DNA from: Acephala macrosclerotiorum
Taxonomy: Eukaryota > Ascomycota > Leotiomycetes > Helotiales > Mollisiaceae
Length of the DNA: 64,000 nucleotides
Assembly: GCA_014904845.1 (NCBI GenBank)
Contig: MU119476.1
Location: 1 to 64,000, forward strand
Reading direction: 5' to 3'
Position 1 is the first letter of the stretch. Every line of letters begins with the position of its first letter. The notes beneath the pieces are model-generated. The model ran no database searches. It saw nothing but the letters and a program-made list of their open reading frames with translations, and was not told the origin of the DNA. This document shows positions 25,432 to 37,935 of the stretch, piece after piece. A program made the position numbers and the translations under genes.

Positions 25432-27883
25432 TGGATAGAGAGTAAGCACTTTACCGAGTAATGAAGAGTTGTGATTGTCCGATACCACGAGGAAGTTTAT
25501 CACTAAATATTGAAAGCTAAAGGTTAACCCCACAGATGCTAGCTGGCACTGGAAGGATCAATATCCTGGACGACTTGTTGGAAGAAGCCAAGCTAACGGT
25601 GTTGTTGTTAGGCAGCACAGCCATTGAAAGATGATTACAGAGCCAAAAACCAACATCCTCAGCTTCTTCACCACGCGACAGTCCAATGAAGACGTGCCTC
25701 AACCCTCCACAACGATGGAGAGATCAAGACTCTGGCAGTGAAACCCGCTAGGGCAATGCTAACTAGACTCATTGTGTTCACCGACAAGACGAGAGCATGA
25801 AGGTCAAGGTTTCGAGGCCAAGGCACAGCAATGTATCTCCTCGATGACGTTGTACCTAGAAATTCGTGGCTTTGACATCCAGCCACGGTGGCCAAGATAC
25901 AGGCGGGTACAGAAGTGGGCTTCTCGGATGTGGCTCTGCTGCAACGGCTGCCCCCTGGCAGACCAAAGGCCGCCGTGACACCACTCGAGATCTGAGAGAA
26001 TGTTCGAGTCCCATGAGCAGGGCCGGCGCCTCCTACGCAGAGCGGTAGATGTGGCGAATGCTAAATGCGGACCGATGGACTCTTCATTTTGGTGTTCTTG
26101 CCGTGGTCTCCGAGCAAGGTTTCCGGGGAGCCTTGAGACGATGAACGTATCAGGACCTGTGGAGAGGGAGCAGTACCATCTCACGGAGACCGCAGCAGCA
26201 ACACGACGAACCTCCGAAAATTGGAAGCCGGAGACATCTCCTTGCCTTGATTGGGTCTTATCTGCAATATTTGGAACTACTCAAGCGGATCAATTTTCGC
26301 CAATTTTTGAATATGAAGGTACCGAATAGCTCGGAGCCATAAAACGTACCGTATCAGCATTTATATTCCGGGAAAAGAACGTTCCCAAAGATGCGACACA
26401 TTGAATAACGGCCGAAAATGACATCCATCTCTAGCTACAAGCTCTAAATTCCAGGAAGATAGATAGCCTCGTACCGCACCTAGGGCGGTTGTGCTGCTTC
26501 GAGAAGCATCACTCGGCGACTCCGCCTAACAAGGACCACGACTTGCAATCCGACTAGGAATGCGACGAGCAAAGCCACGAAATGTTTGAAGAGACTTCAG
26601 AAACTTGCAATAGAATGAAGAAGAGTTTGATGGAAGTTAGAGAAGTGTTTTGCTTTGACGCTGATCCCTGGCGTTGGAAGCGAGGTCATGTGCTGGCTGG
26701 GGGCCGCGAAATGGGGTCGCCAATGTATCCTAGAGAGGCGTCGAGAAGGGAGGAGCGCTTCATTCGCTCTATCACTAAAGCACACAGATCTCGACGCAAG
26801 ATTGAATCCAGTGTTCATCATGTCCTGGAACTTTTGTGCGCAACATTTCTTGACACACTGAGCAGATCAGAAGTACTCGGCTTTGTTCATCACGAGACCA
26901 TCATTGAGAAGAGACGAGCGCCATCTGCGAGCGCGATGGGAACCGTGGGCTAGCCCTATGAGAGACATGCATTCAATTAACGTTTCCTTCTGAGGGCCGT
27001 CAACAAAAGCCGGCTATTGTCGAAAGCGCAGCTACTCAGCTTGACTCAGAGGCTGCACTGCAAATACTTGACATCGTCTCGAAGAAACTTGGATCATTCA
27101 TTGTGCAGGAGAAGATTGTCTATATGGAGACCTCAAGAATAATGTCTGTCCCAGCAAAGCATTCAATCGAGACTGAAATCTCTATCTCTAGATTTGTAAG
27201 CCTCATACTAGATCTCGCAAGGCAATGGCTGAATTATGGCAGAAATTGAGACCTCTTATTTCGGGAAAGACGAAGCACACACTTCGAATTAGCACATCTC
27301 ACATGAAACCAAACCAGAATCTCTATCCTCGTTATAAAGTCCTTCGTTGTTAAAACCTAGGGAACGTAATCGGCTGAATAGGACCCAAAAGCTTAGCATA
27401 AAGTCGGGATGTACTAAGTATTAACTTCGATGCTGCAGGGACTACTTCTTTCTCAATTCATTACGGTGAATCAAGTGCGAGATATGGAGTAGTATACCAT
27501 TACAGTATTTTGAAATATTTTCAAATTGAGTTCTACTAAGATGGCTTCGATTCAAAGACAGACAATTTAGGAACAAAGAGCGACTACTCAAGTTTCTTTG
27601 CCTCTTCCACGAGGGACTTCGAGGCAGGTTTCGTGCCAAGCAATCAAGTTGTTCAAATTTCCCAACATATTCACTTGCAGAGCTGGAATGCTTTGTCAGT
27701 GTCCAACAGCCTTCCAAAGGTCTGCGAAATCGAGATAGCAAGCGATGTGATGGTTCAACGAAGCAAAATTCTCAACGCAAATCCATTAAGATCGTTGTCG
27801 CGATCCATTTTGTACACCCATCCCAGCCATTCGTCACAGCCATGAGCGCCCTCATTACATCCCATCTCAAATATGCCCTCATC
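25432..27883. other. Gene-poor spacer
   Basis: About 2.4 kb follows, divergently from the RING-like gene. Open frames up to 126 aa on both strands lack recognisable motifs. No RNA gene or clear repeat was seen. Confidence 0.5.
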
Positions 27884-30468
27884 TCACAACCTCGATCCCC
27901 CCTCCCCCACACCTCTCAACTCCCTCGAAATCCCCCTCGAAATCCAATCACTAATCGCCATATTCGTAACCATAGGATTAACCCCACTCGCACTAGGAAA
28001 CACACTTGCATCCGCCACATACAAATCTTCTGTACCCCAAACTCTTCCTTTCGGATCCACGACTCCATCTTGAGCTCTTACACTCATGCGGTTGGACCCC
28101 ATCTGATGGGCGCATGCGAAGGGAGCTGTGGGTGGTTTATTGCCTGTTCGTTTGAGATCTTCGAGCCAGGTTTTGAAGCATGGGTCTGTGATGCCTGGAT
28201 CTCCTTCTGAGGTGGAGGTAGAGATATCTTCAGAATCTCGAACGAAAGCAGGAACACCAGCAATACAAGGGTGAATCTCCGTCGCACCAGTAACATAACA
28301 CATCTTCGCAATAGCCACAATACCTTCCATAATATGCGCACGATCAAACGCACTAGGTGTATATTGATACCTCGGTTTCCCAGATACAGAATCAGGGTAG
28401 ACTCGGCCGGTGTCGCGGTCGCGACCGATGGAGATGAAGCCGGTCACTATAGATAAATCAGTACGAGATTTGAAGGATGATTTGGGAGTCGAGGAGCTGA
28501 GCCGAGTTCACAGTACTCGCGAAGAGCTCGGCTCTTCAAATCTCCTTAACCAAAGTAGGATATCACGTACTGTGGCGGTATTTTAGGGCGAGGGTTTTGT
28601 AGTCGAGGCCGGAGTTCCAGTTCGCGAGCGTGAGAATGTAGGAGGGGAGCATGGCGGTGCATTCTAGTTTTACGCCGTGGCCGTGCCCATCGAGGTTTTC
28701 GAACGAGGAGCAGACTGTTGTGAGGATTCCGCCTGGGAAGTGTTAGTATGGCAAGATCAAATTTCTGGCGTGAAGAAGTGGCAGCCTACCCTCCCATGGC
28801 TTGACATCGTCTTTGTAAACGCCGATGACGAAGTTGACTGGGTGCAGGTAGAGGTTCTTTCCGATTTGATGGTTCTACAGATGTTAGCATTGGTTACTTG
28901 AAATAGAGGTGAAACTTACTGTGAGACCAGAATTGAGGAGTATGATAGGGCTCCATAGGGTTCCAGATGAGATCACAACCTTCTTCGCGCGGACAATTAC
29001 TTCTCGCACTGTCTTTCCAGATAATGGTCCATCAACGCCCCCTTTACTGTTCCTCGAGGTCCATGTCCCCTTGACACCAACAGCCTTCTTAGTCCCACTA
29101 GACTCGTCGAATATGACATTGTGGATTTCGAACCCTTCGACAAACTTCGCACCAGCCTTCGCAGCATCTGGTAGCCAAGCCACAACAGGTCCTTGTTTCT
29201 GAGCAGCTCCACAACCGACCGCACAATGACCACAGTAATGCTCAGCACCACCAGTATTCTGAGGAACGGCTTTGGCATGGTAACCAAGCTTCCTTGATCC
29301 TTCTAGCAGAGCCCGATTTGCAAAATTGTGTCGAATATGGTCGCAGGACACTCCCATCCTATGACAGACGCGATCAAGACAGTTTTGGAACTCAGCAGTC
29401 TCGAAGAAAGTCAGACCTCGATCCTGTGCCCATTCTTTCCTGACATAATTCTGTGTTTGCAAACTTGCAGACCAGTTTATGGTTCCTCCTCCGCCCCAGC
29501 TACTGCCTGCAACAATCGTGGTCGAAGAATCGTCGCTGTTGTCCGCGCCGCCGTTCTCGAAGAGATGGATTCCGCCTGCCTCCTCGGTCATCGGTAACTG
29601 TGACGGTGGATAATAGTATGCCTTATCCACTACCACGACTTTGTGTCCAGATTCAGCCAAGTTCTTCGCGGCAACACCTCCACCACATCCTGATCCTACA
29701 ATCACGACATCCGTCTCGATGATCTCTGGTTCTGAGCCTGCCGGGAATTGCATGAACTCATATTCGAAATGTGGACCTGGTTTATAGTGGTCTGGCACCA
29801 CAGGAAATCCGCTCACTTTGTGGAATGCTGGGCTCGTTTTGAGGTATAAGCTCTTGCAGATGCGGGTCATCTGGGCATATATATCGTTCAAAGGAGGAAG
29901 GTAGGATATTCGCCATCGTTGTAGAATCTGTTCGCGGATGTGAGGAGGCTGTTGGCAGAATAGGGTCGCTGAGCCCGTAAGCATCAAGCAGCCGACTCGG
30001 GTACTGGAAGCTTGTCAGCTCTTTTAATTCTCCTGTTTTGGCATACAGAAACACTCGCGGGGTTATGGGGTAGAGCTGACAGGTGCTTACTTACTTCAGT
30101 GCTGCTAGAATGAACCCAAGGCCTTTCCTGGCATCCTCACGAACATTGAAGACGAATGTACGCTTTAAGAGCTCCTGGAACTTTGGATTTGCGGAAGGTC
30201 TTTCATCGAAGTACTCGTCTAAAGATTTGCTGTCTGGTGCATTGGTATTGTTCTTGAAATAGTTTACCGTCTTATTATACTCGATGTCGGAAATCGTCAA
30301 TTGTGTGGATTTATCGGTGGCGGTGGTTTCTCTTCGAATCGATGGAATGACGGTATCCATGATAGCCAACAGCGTCCTCCAGTTATCCTCAGTGTATGGC
30401 CCCTCGGCTGGTGGTTCTGGCAGAGCTGCTGCAAGAGGTGCTAGAGTTTCCATCGTCGCTGAACTCAT
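27884..30468 (-). CDS. Long-chain fatty alcohol oxidase (GMC oxidoreductase, FAO type)
   Basis: This FAD enzyme is predicted to oxidise long-chain alcohols to aldehydes with release of hydrogen peroxide, typically in peroxisomes or the ER for omega-oxidation and wax or alkane use. Exons are 30468-30095, 30003-28920, 28874-28790, 28732-28571 and 28446-27884 (755 aa). All four introns are GT-AG. The junctions restore family motifs, for example LNTRVGCLMLTG at the first splice. The dinucleotide fold VVIVGSGCGGGVAAKNL lies near residue 225. The GMC patches SSWGGGGTINWSAS and VVISSGTLWSP follow, and the C-terminal GMC_C motif is ADASVFPSASGVNPM. Length and motif order suit a functional gene. The N-terminal Met is not certain. 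Confidence 0.9.
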
Positions 30469-31144
30469 CGTCCAGGCTGGGAAGGCTTAGAAATTGAGAG
30501 AAGAGTGTCCCGAGAGTCATGGGACTTTGAAAAATGATGTTGTTCAGAGAGTTGTCTGAAGTCGTTGATGTGGACCGGAAGATGTTGGGAAAAAGCAAAA
30601 TGAATCCACCTACGATTGCAGCTTTCAAGCTTTCATATCAAGCAGCCGTCTCGCAGATTCCGACGTGAGAAAATCCGAGCTGAGATACATGGTACTTATT
30701 GAGGTTTCCCCTCAAGGGAGAGGTTGAGGCTGCCGCGGTATCTTGTGCTGATGCGAAGAGCTCTCCTTGCTCCTGCATTTTGCGGGGGTTAGCTCGTCGC
30801 CGAGGCTTCTCCACATTTGCATCCAATCAAACGATGAATATTCGTACTTCGAAAGGCTGTGGCTTTTGCTGTTGCCAAGCAGAACGAACACGGAGATCGC
30901 AAGGAGAGGAGATACAAAAGAAGTTTCTCATGCAACATCGGATTTATGTTTTGCTTGGCCCCTCGCACGAACCTACGGGTAGCAAACCAATGCAAACACA
31001 ACTGATGTTTGAGAGTGCTGGGACATTCAAGACAAACTTCTATCAAAATCTCGATGCCGCTCCATGCCGGTGATGAGAATAGTTTGGAGAATGCCCTCGT
31101 TTTGCAACCTTGGCATGAACATGAGTTCGTGAGCTCCTCGCCGT
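30469..31144. other. FAO promoter side, no other gene seen
   Basis: This is sequence upstream of the alcohol oxidase gene. The short open frames here lack recognisable content. Confidence 0.45.
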
Positions 31145-31652
31145 TTATCTCAAATCAGACGCTGGACTGCTATATTTCTCATGTAGTGTGATTAGTAAAA
31201 GTGGTATTATTTCGGTAAAAGTAAGCATTTTACGGTAAAACTTAACAAAATTACATAATAAAGCTAAAATAGGCATAAACACAAAACCCCACGAGAAAAA
31301 CACAGTATAACGTTTAAGAAATTATAATTTTAATTATTTATATTAATTTAATAAATATAATAATAATAAAATAAAATTATTATTTAAAATTAAAATTAAT
31401 AAATTTAAATATAATTTAAATATATTTATATTAAATTAAAATTAAAATTAATAAATTTAAATATAATTTAAATATATTTATATTAAATTTAAATTAAAAT
31501 TTCTTAAATGCTATGCAAACTTTAGCCATTTAGGCTTTTTAATTGGTTAATAACACCCGGTCCCATATTTTTCCACACCGAACACGCTGATTAGCACAGC
31601 ACCATGCTAAGACAATCTACTAAAGTTTGCCTCAGCGTCTGATTTGAGATAA
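31145..31652. mobile_element. MITE-like element with 20-bp perfect terminal inverted repeats and AT-rich core
   Basis: The left end TTATCTCAAATCAGACGCTG (31145-31164) is exactly repeated in inverted orientation at 31633-31652, enclosing 508 bp. A second, inner inverted repeat flanks the core: TTTAAGAAATTATAATTTT at about 31312 and its partner AAATTAAAATTTCTTAAA at about 31491. The core from about 31310 to 31510 is almost pure A/T. No coding capacity is present. I did not find a clean target-site duplication, so the exact boundaries and family are open. A non-autonomous DNA transposon later degraded by RIP is the simplest reading. Confidence 0.6.
31384..31487. repeat. 52-bp tandem duplication in AT-rich core
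   Basis: Two consecutive 52-base units, starting at 31384 and 31436, are near identical. They lie inside the inverted-repeat element. Confidence 0.75.
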
Positions 31653-34343
31653 CTTACCGTTGTCAATGTCCTGCACTTTCTGGGACTTTGAGAAAGAAAC
31701 TAGAGTTGAATCCGAGCAAACCTCAATATATATTCTAGGGGATTATACTACTGATTGTGTTTACCCCTCAGCTGCCATGTTCCTCAGTCATAATGAATGT
31801 CCCCAATTTCCTGGTACTGGGCGTGTCGCTTTTCCTACTAGAGCTCTGGAGAACCTCATCGGAGTTCGCCGCTTGCAAAACCTTTCAGATGCGTCACCGC
31901 AAAAAGGTAGAACATCACCAAGTCGTCGGCGGGTTCTGAAGTAATAGTAGCCTCGTGTGGACGGTGTGGCTAGTAACCTTAAGGCTGGCAGTCACTGCCG
32001 GCTTTGCTAGAATCCAACGGCTTCTATTTCTTGGAGCTATTTTGGCTGGCCTTGGTCTTGCAGTTCGTCTGCCTCCTCGCTTTTATAGAAAATTGGGATC
32101 GTCTATGAACTTCAAGGAGATGTTGGAAGATACAATGTTCCTATTTTGCATTTCCTTATTGGAGTTGAAGATATTTGGTAGCCGAGAAGACTGCTCTCTC
32201 CTTGCAGCGGTTGCAACTTTGAATTCTCTTTCGCCTGTTTCCTTTGTAGTTTTGTAAGGTTGAGTCTAGAGAAAGAGCTGTCGTTTTCTATTACGTCCCT
32301 ATGTATAAAATTCTGTCATGGTTTCCATGGAATCATGACTTCCACTTTCGTGGACTGGCACTTCGTGTGTCTCGGCGGTCTCAACTGACCCCCTTTAGTC
32401 CTCGGCTATGCTGCCGCTAACCCTCCTACGTTTTCATCAACTCCATGACTGCTATCTCACAATCACCGCTGGTCATCATGTTGTGCAACACACCAATCAA
32501 CGGTGGTTGAAGTCCGTCAACTTGAATCCTCACACCTGGCGACGATGAAACTCCAACCTTCCGAGAATCGAAGCACTCTTGTCTTGTTTCCTCACTCCGA
32601 AGTCTGCCGGAACAATGCCTTAATCAGCCTCCCTTTCTCCATGCATTTCGCCGGGTTTGCTCCGAATCAGATCTCAGATTCTCACCCTCCATTCCACTGC
32701 TGGTTGAATTCCCCACGGTACCAAGGAACATGCACCCAAGGAGCATTTATACCAATGATTGGATAACTTTTCTTCTTCTGGTCGACGGAAGCGGAAAATG
32801 GTGGACTTCGCTCTCCATTTCTTTGTGCCTTCACGCTTTGGCGATGGCAGGCAATTCTCGGCTGGCCGCGGAGTTGAAGTGGGATTGTGAATTGAGTTTA
32901 GCTGCATGGGTAGACCTTCCGAATCGCGGGCAAGACGTTAGCATGAACTCGAGCATCACCGTGTGTGCATATCAAACATCTAAGCTCGCACCCACTAGTT
33001 CGCAGATGCGGGCGGCTTCACCGCCCAAGATGCGCCGCGGTCTGATTTGCACGAGTCAGAGTCCAGCCGCCAGATATCTCACCAGACGGCCAACGCAGAT
33101 AGGAGAGGTTGCCAGCTCTATCACAAGAACGAGGCAGACCCCGCGACCGAGATGTTTGTTTTTGTGTCCGGCCTCGTTGCAGCTGGCATGGCAATGTTCT
33201 CTTTTGCTCGGCATCAAAACTTTTTTGATGGCAGAAAGGACCCTGGGGACTCGCGGACTTGTTCAAGCGGTGGCGTGTCGATATATCAAAAGCCACTCAG
33301 CTCTCAGCGATAAGACACTACCATCCGCCAATGACATGGCTCGAAATTCATGTACACGCGACAGCCTAGTCGATCAAAAGGAATCGAAGTTGGATATCAA
33401 AGACAACACTTGCAATTACCGCTCCAATGGTCCGATGTGGCAACAATGACAGGTGCGGCTGAATAGGTGTGCGAATTATGTCTCATTGTTGGTGCATCAT
33501 ACCACGCAGCATCTATCCAAACCTGCTCGCGCGCAGAGAGAAGTCAACTTCAACACCGACTTCTGGCAATCTTGCACATGAGTGTGGCTGATAGTTATCC
33601 GAGATAGACCCTTCGCCGCCATGACAGCGCCCCCTGTCCCTGTCGTTGTCTCCGATGGAGGAGCGATAGCCTGCTCATGCAACCAATCATGCATTGACCG
33701 TTGCAACTTTGGATCTGCCCAGCCAGTCACTGCTCGCTGCTCCATATAAATCCATCCTTAGTCTCGTCATAATTATTGTACTATTATGTACTTGGACCCT
33801 CCATCATTAATCCATGGTCCGCCTCGTCCTCGTCCCCTTGGCTGTGATTTCTGTGCTTCAACCCTCACTTCCTCGCCTCTCCTCGTGTGCTCCTTTATCC
33901 AGATGTACGAGTACCTCTCCCTGTCCCATGAATAGCCTCGTCGTTGCGCTGCCGTTTTGATTGAGACATCCATCGAAAGGGCTTATCAACTACTCCGTCA
34001 TCTACGCGCCCCGGCCCGGCTTGACCTCGAGAGAGACAAGCCACGATATTCATACACACCACTGCCAGACATTCCGACGTTGTACACCTCGAAATATCCT
34101 CGCGTGTCCTTGATCATATCTCATCAACCATCAGGAACGTTTCTGCAACGTCACTGAAGCTGAGATCCTCCATTGTACGACGACAAGGCTGGAAACCATA
34201 GGCCTACACTACCCGGACCCAGAGTCTGACTCTACAAGCTGACCGGTCCCAAAGTATTGTCGCATTGTCGTCATCCCAACACACATTCTGGTGTCAATCA
34301 TATGCTTCACCCTCCTGCAGACTACATCCCACCTTTCATCTGA
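31653..34343. other. Gene-poor spacer
   Basis: About 2.7 kb. The longest open frame (32730-33449, plus, 239 codons) has no recognisable domain and sits in mixed-composition sequence, so I do not call it. No RNA gene was recognised. The 3' part is probably the leader and promoter of the FYVE gene. Confidence 0.45.
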
Positions 34344-34436
34344 ATGTTTCTCGAGAAGGCGGCCCAGCAGATCTCCTACCCTACCTCCGCCCACCTAGAC
34401 GATAACGTTCAACATCCCAAGAGAACCACGAAACAG

Positions 34437-35586
34437 ATGGCAACGGATTTCGCGATGCCTGTGCAACAGTTCACAGCATCGCCTTCCCAGTATACTCTCT
34501 ACAACTCCCAGTCGCAACCAATCTCGCCCGTCAACTCAGCAACCGCCACGCCCAACAACTCTTCACCGACTTCTCCACGATCGAATCCGCCCCCATACCT
34601 CCCCGCGCACACTCGACAGCTGCGACCCCCGAAGTCTCCCTTGTATGTGCCAGCGGTTCTGCGACCGACAGATCCTCCGCGGAGGGCACGGCAGTCACCC
34701 TTGACGCCGCCGCAGAGCAAAGACAACAGTTTCGATGACCTCGAGAATGCACGAACACTGAGCCGGCGGTCGACCGCAGACAGCGGAAAGTTTGGTTTGG
34801 GAGCAATAACTGAAGCGGAATGGAGTGCAGAAGGCCTTGGAAATGTTACGGCGACACCGACGAGAGAACACTGGAAGGTATGTTAGCAGACTTTCTTCTC
34901 AACTCCAAACATGCATACTTGATCCACAAGACGGAAATCATGAGGGAACCCAATATATTTATGGTCGTGTGCGCTCAGTCATGTCGCAATACATGTCCAA
35001 GTGTCGCGAAACCCCTCAAGGTATTGCGTGCTGAGAAATGTTGCAATCGAATTAAACCATGCAACGCATCGCTCGGCTAGGAATTTCGCTCGCGTGTCGA
35101 ACAGAATTCTCCACGTCCTGCATCATCACACGCCCGCAATTCATTACGTTTCTTATGACATATGCTAATTGCTTTTTTCCCCTTCTGCAGCCTGACGCAG
35201 AATCATCTGTCTGCGACGACGCTACCTGCACTCGATACTTCGGCTACTTTACTCGTCGGCATCACTGTCGTCGTTGTGGAAATATTTTCTGCGATTTGCA
35301 TTCTCCCTACCTCATCCCTCTCGACCAAGACGCCAACTACCATCCCAAAGGCACAAAAGTCCGCGCCTGCGAGCATTGCTTCACGGATTATCAACGATGG
35401 CGGATTGCACGATCGAGCCGGTCGAACAGCGAGACCTCCGAGCAAGACGAACCTTCTACACCAACCGTGAACTGTGCAGGCAAGGCAAAGGGTGCGATGA
35501 GCGGTGTCTTCGGACAGAAGAACCAAGGAACACCCGAGAGCCTCGCCGCGAGTGTTCCTCGAGACTGGAACTGGAGCACATTTTGA
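34437..35586 (+). CDS. FYVE-type zinc-finger protein
   Basis: This is a predicted PI(3)P-binding endosomal or vacuolar membrane adaptor. Exons are 34437-34877 and 35191-35586 (278 aa). An in-frame ATG at 34344 could add 31 residues, but MATDFAMPVQQ looks the better start. The first 145 residues are Pro/Ser/Thr-rich and disordered. The FYVE domain then shows all three lipid-binding signatures: WKPD (the WxxD motif, with its Trp and Asp on different sides of the intron), RRHHCRRCG, and KVRACEHC. Paired zinc ligands include CDDATC and CDLH. The 313-nt intron is long for this genome and ends in a polypyrimidine tract and TGCAG. Confidence 0.88.
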
Positions 35587-36929
35587 AGAACGCTCGGGAT
35601 GTTCTAATTGTTCGTGGAACATCGAGGCTCTCATGGATACTCAGACGACTGCCAACATAGTGGCACATTACCTGGCTCCCGTCATACAATTTTGAATGTA
35701 CTTCACATTACAGGACTTTCTGGCTGGACCCGTGGTGTTCCTAGAATCCCACACCCGAACACACATATATACGTTATCATATCTCACAACACACAGCATA
35801 CATCTCACGGCCGATCCGAGACACGAATCTCCCAGAAACATATGACCATCCCTCGCAACCCGATTTCGAGTCCCATTAGCGATGATAGCGTTACGAGCCA
35901 CAGAGCACCTAGAGATGAACTGATCTTCGCCGATCCTTTTCCTTCCAGCGATATTTTGATATGGTCGATTTAGCGGTACGGGTACGAATAGAATTGGGGC
36001 CTGGCGTATCGGAGCATTGAATTTTGGGAAGACACTAGCGTTTATTTGGGAGAATAGGAACAAAGGGTAATGGCTGGCACGGCAATAGGAATTGAAGGAA
36101 TGGAGGGCACATCTATACCCAAGGCATGGGACGGTGTTAATTATGAGATTTTTTTTGGATCGGTGCTTAGCTTGGCAGATAGATAGCTAGCTTGCAGAAT
36201 GGATGAATAGATTTTGATCTGATCTTTTCAGCATTTCATTTCATTCCTTGTGATCTCCCACCCTCAATAGTCTCAACAATAACCCCGCAATGTTCGGGGT
36301 AAAAATATCAATCCACATAAGTACCACGAAATCATTGAAACTTGAAATGCCAGTCGAGCTTTACCCGAACTTCAGCATCCCAGAATTTCTAAAACAAATC
36401 CTTCTACATGCTCTCTTTATCGTTCCTCTCTCTCCCAGCCCTCGATCTCAACCAAGACCCCCCCCGAAACGCCACCCATCCCGGTAATCAACAGGCCCCA
36501 CTTCACCTGCAAACCCCTCACTAAGCGTCTTCTTGACTCGTGCTCTGCATCTCGAATCCACGTCATCCACTTCAACGTCTGCACAAGCGGTCGGATAAGG
36601 AAAGTCTAGCGTTTATCCTTAGTTTTAGATCCGTACAATTGACGAACGAGCCGTCTGTGCGAGAGGCGACAAAGTTTATATACGAGAAGGAAGATGGAGA
36701 TGGATCCAAGGGTCCAGGGATACTTGGAGAATAATCGGTAAGCTGTTGGCTTTGGACATTTAAGTTTGCTTTGCTGTCTTTGGCATTTGTGCGTTTACGT
36801 TGTTCCAGGAGACGAGGAAGGTCAGAGCTTGGCCGGCTTGATAATTGAAAGTTTGTGTTGAAGCCTGTGGGAATTTCACGTTTCTATCGTGTCACCGCAA
36901 ACGGGTAGATATCGATAGAAAGTTTTAGT
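35587..36929. other. Intergenic, no gene recognised
   Basis: This spacer holds the FYVE gene 3' flank and short unsupported frames. No structured element was seen. Confidence 0.45.
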
Positions 36930-37625
36930 GCTTCAATCTCCTAGCCTTGCGGAGACTTTGCTATAGGTTGGGCTAGGAGGCCAGACTTACGGGACTGTAT
37001 CTGGCTGGCAATGAGGGAGTGCATCAAAAAAGTCCAGACAGGGCTGGGAAATTGGGACTACTGGAATCTTGATAAGGAAAGATCCATCTTAACGCTTGGG
37101 GAGAGTGGGATGGAAGTTTGTCTCGAGATTTGAAGGGGGTTCGTGTCTGCTTTTTTTTATGCGCAAACAGGAAGCGGAAGCTCGATAAGGGAAAGTTTGT
37201 GTGTACGGGACGCTGTTAAACACATTTGTCGTGGAAGAGCATCGAGTGATGCACGCATCAGCGACGGGAGACCAAGATTGTAGCCCGGAATGTCCCAGCC
37301 AGGCGGGGCGATTGAAGGTGCTAGGACTAAATGAGTATCGAGGAACGAAAGTATTCTTCCACTCAAGTCTCGCCTTCATCTTGACCATGACGAGGTAACT
37401 TCCAGCCTGACCTCCATTGGTCTAAAACGCCCATCCCAGCCTGAGGAAGTCCAGGTAAGGCTGGGACATTGAGAGTGCTGGCATTGAATGAGTGTTGAGC
37501 ATGGGAGGTATCTTCTAGCCCGTGCATATCGGAGGACCTCGAGGGGTCCAAAATGTCCATCCCATCCCAGCCCGGCCCAGCTTGAGGAAGTTTAGTCTAA
37601 GCTGGGACATTGAAAACGCTGTTCA
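36930..37625. repeat. Cluster of dispersed short repeats
   Basis: At least four related copies lie within 0.7 kb: 36930-36957 (inverted), 37285-37325, 37425-37482 and 37560-37622. The shared core reads GCTGGGACATTGAGAGTGCT with variation, and the longer copies are preceded by AGCTTGAGGAAGT. The two best copies (37440 and 37575) align over about 45 bases. Looser copies occur at 23731, 23845, 41583, 42870, 48650 and perhaps 39890. Confidence 0.6.
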
Positions 37626-37935
37626 ATTCAAGGTTTTTTTTTTCTTTGAGAAGCGATGCATGGCAATGACAGCGGAAAGACTGATACGGATCTTCGCCAG
37701 AAAATGGGCTGAAAGTAAAGACTACCAAGCTCCAATCAAGTTCAAGGACATGCAGAAGAAGGGGAGAGATAGTGAAGATGGGACTGTGATTGTTGGTATG
37801 CTATTCTGGCATTATCTTCCTCTAGGGTTTGTTCTTGGTGGCGTCCTTGGCGTCAGTTGGAGCTCGAGAAAGGATAGCATTGAGGACGCATAGAGAAACG
37901 GTGTTCTTAGAACTCAGAACATTAGGTGAAGCTGA

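Noticed and set aside
28447..28570. Possible extra coding exon in the alcohol oxidase
   Set aside because: The segment is a 124-nt intron with a GTACGTG donor and CTATAG acceptor; splicing it out keeps the frame and family alignment.
32730..33449. 239-codon plus-strand open frame
   Set aside because: No domain or plausible protein character; Cys/Ser/Arg-rich in a way typical of random intergenic translation.
37663..37893. Possible N-terminal exon for the carbonic anhydrase
   Set aside because: The open frame (MAMTAERLIRIF...) does not resemble beta-carbonic anhydrase N-termini and has no donor that joins in phase.
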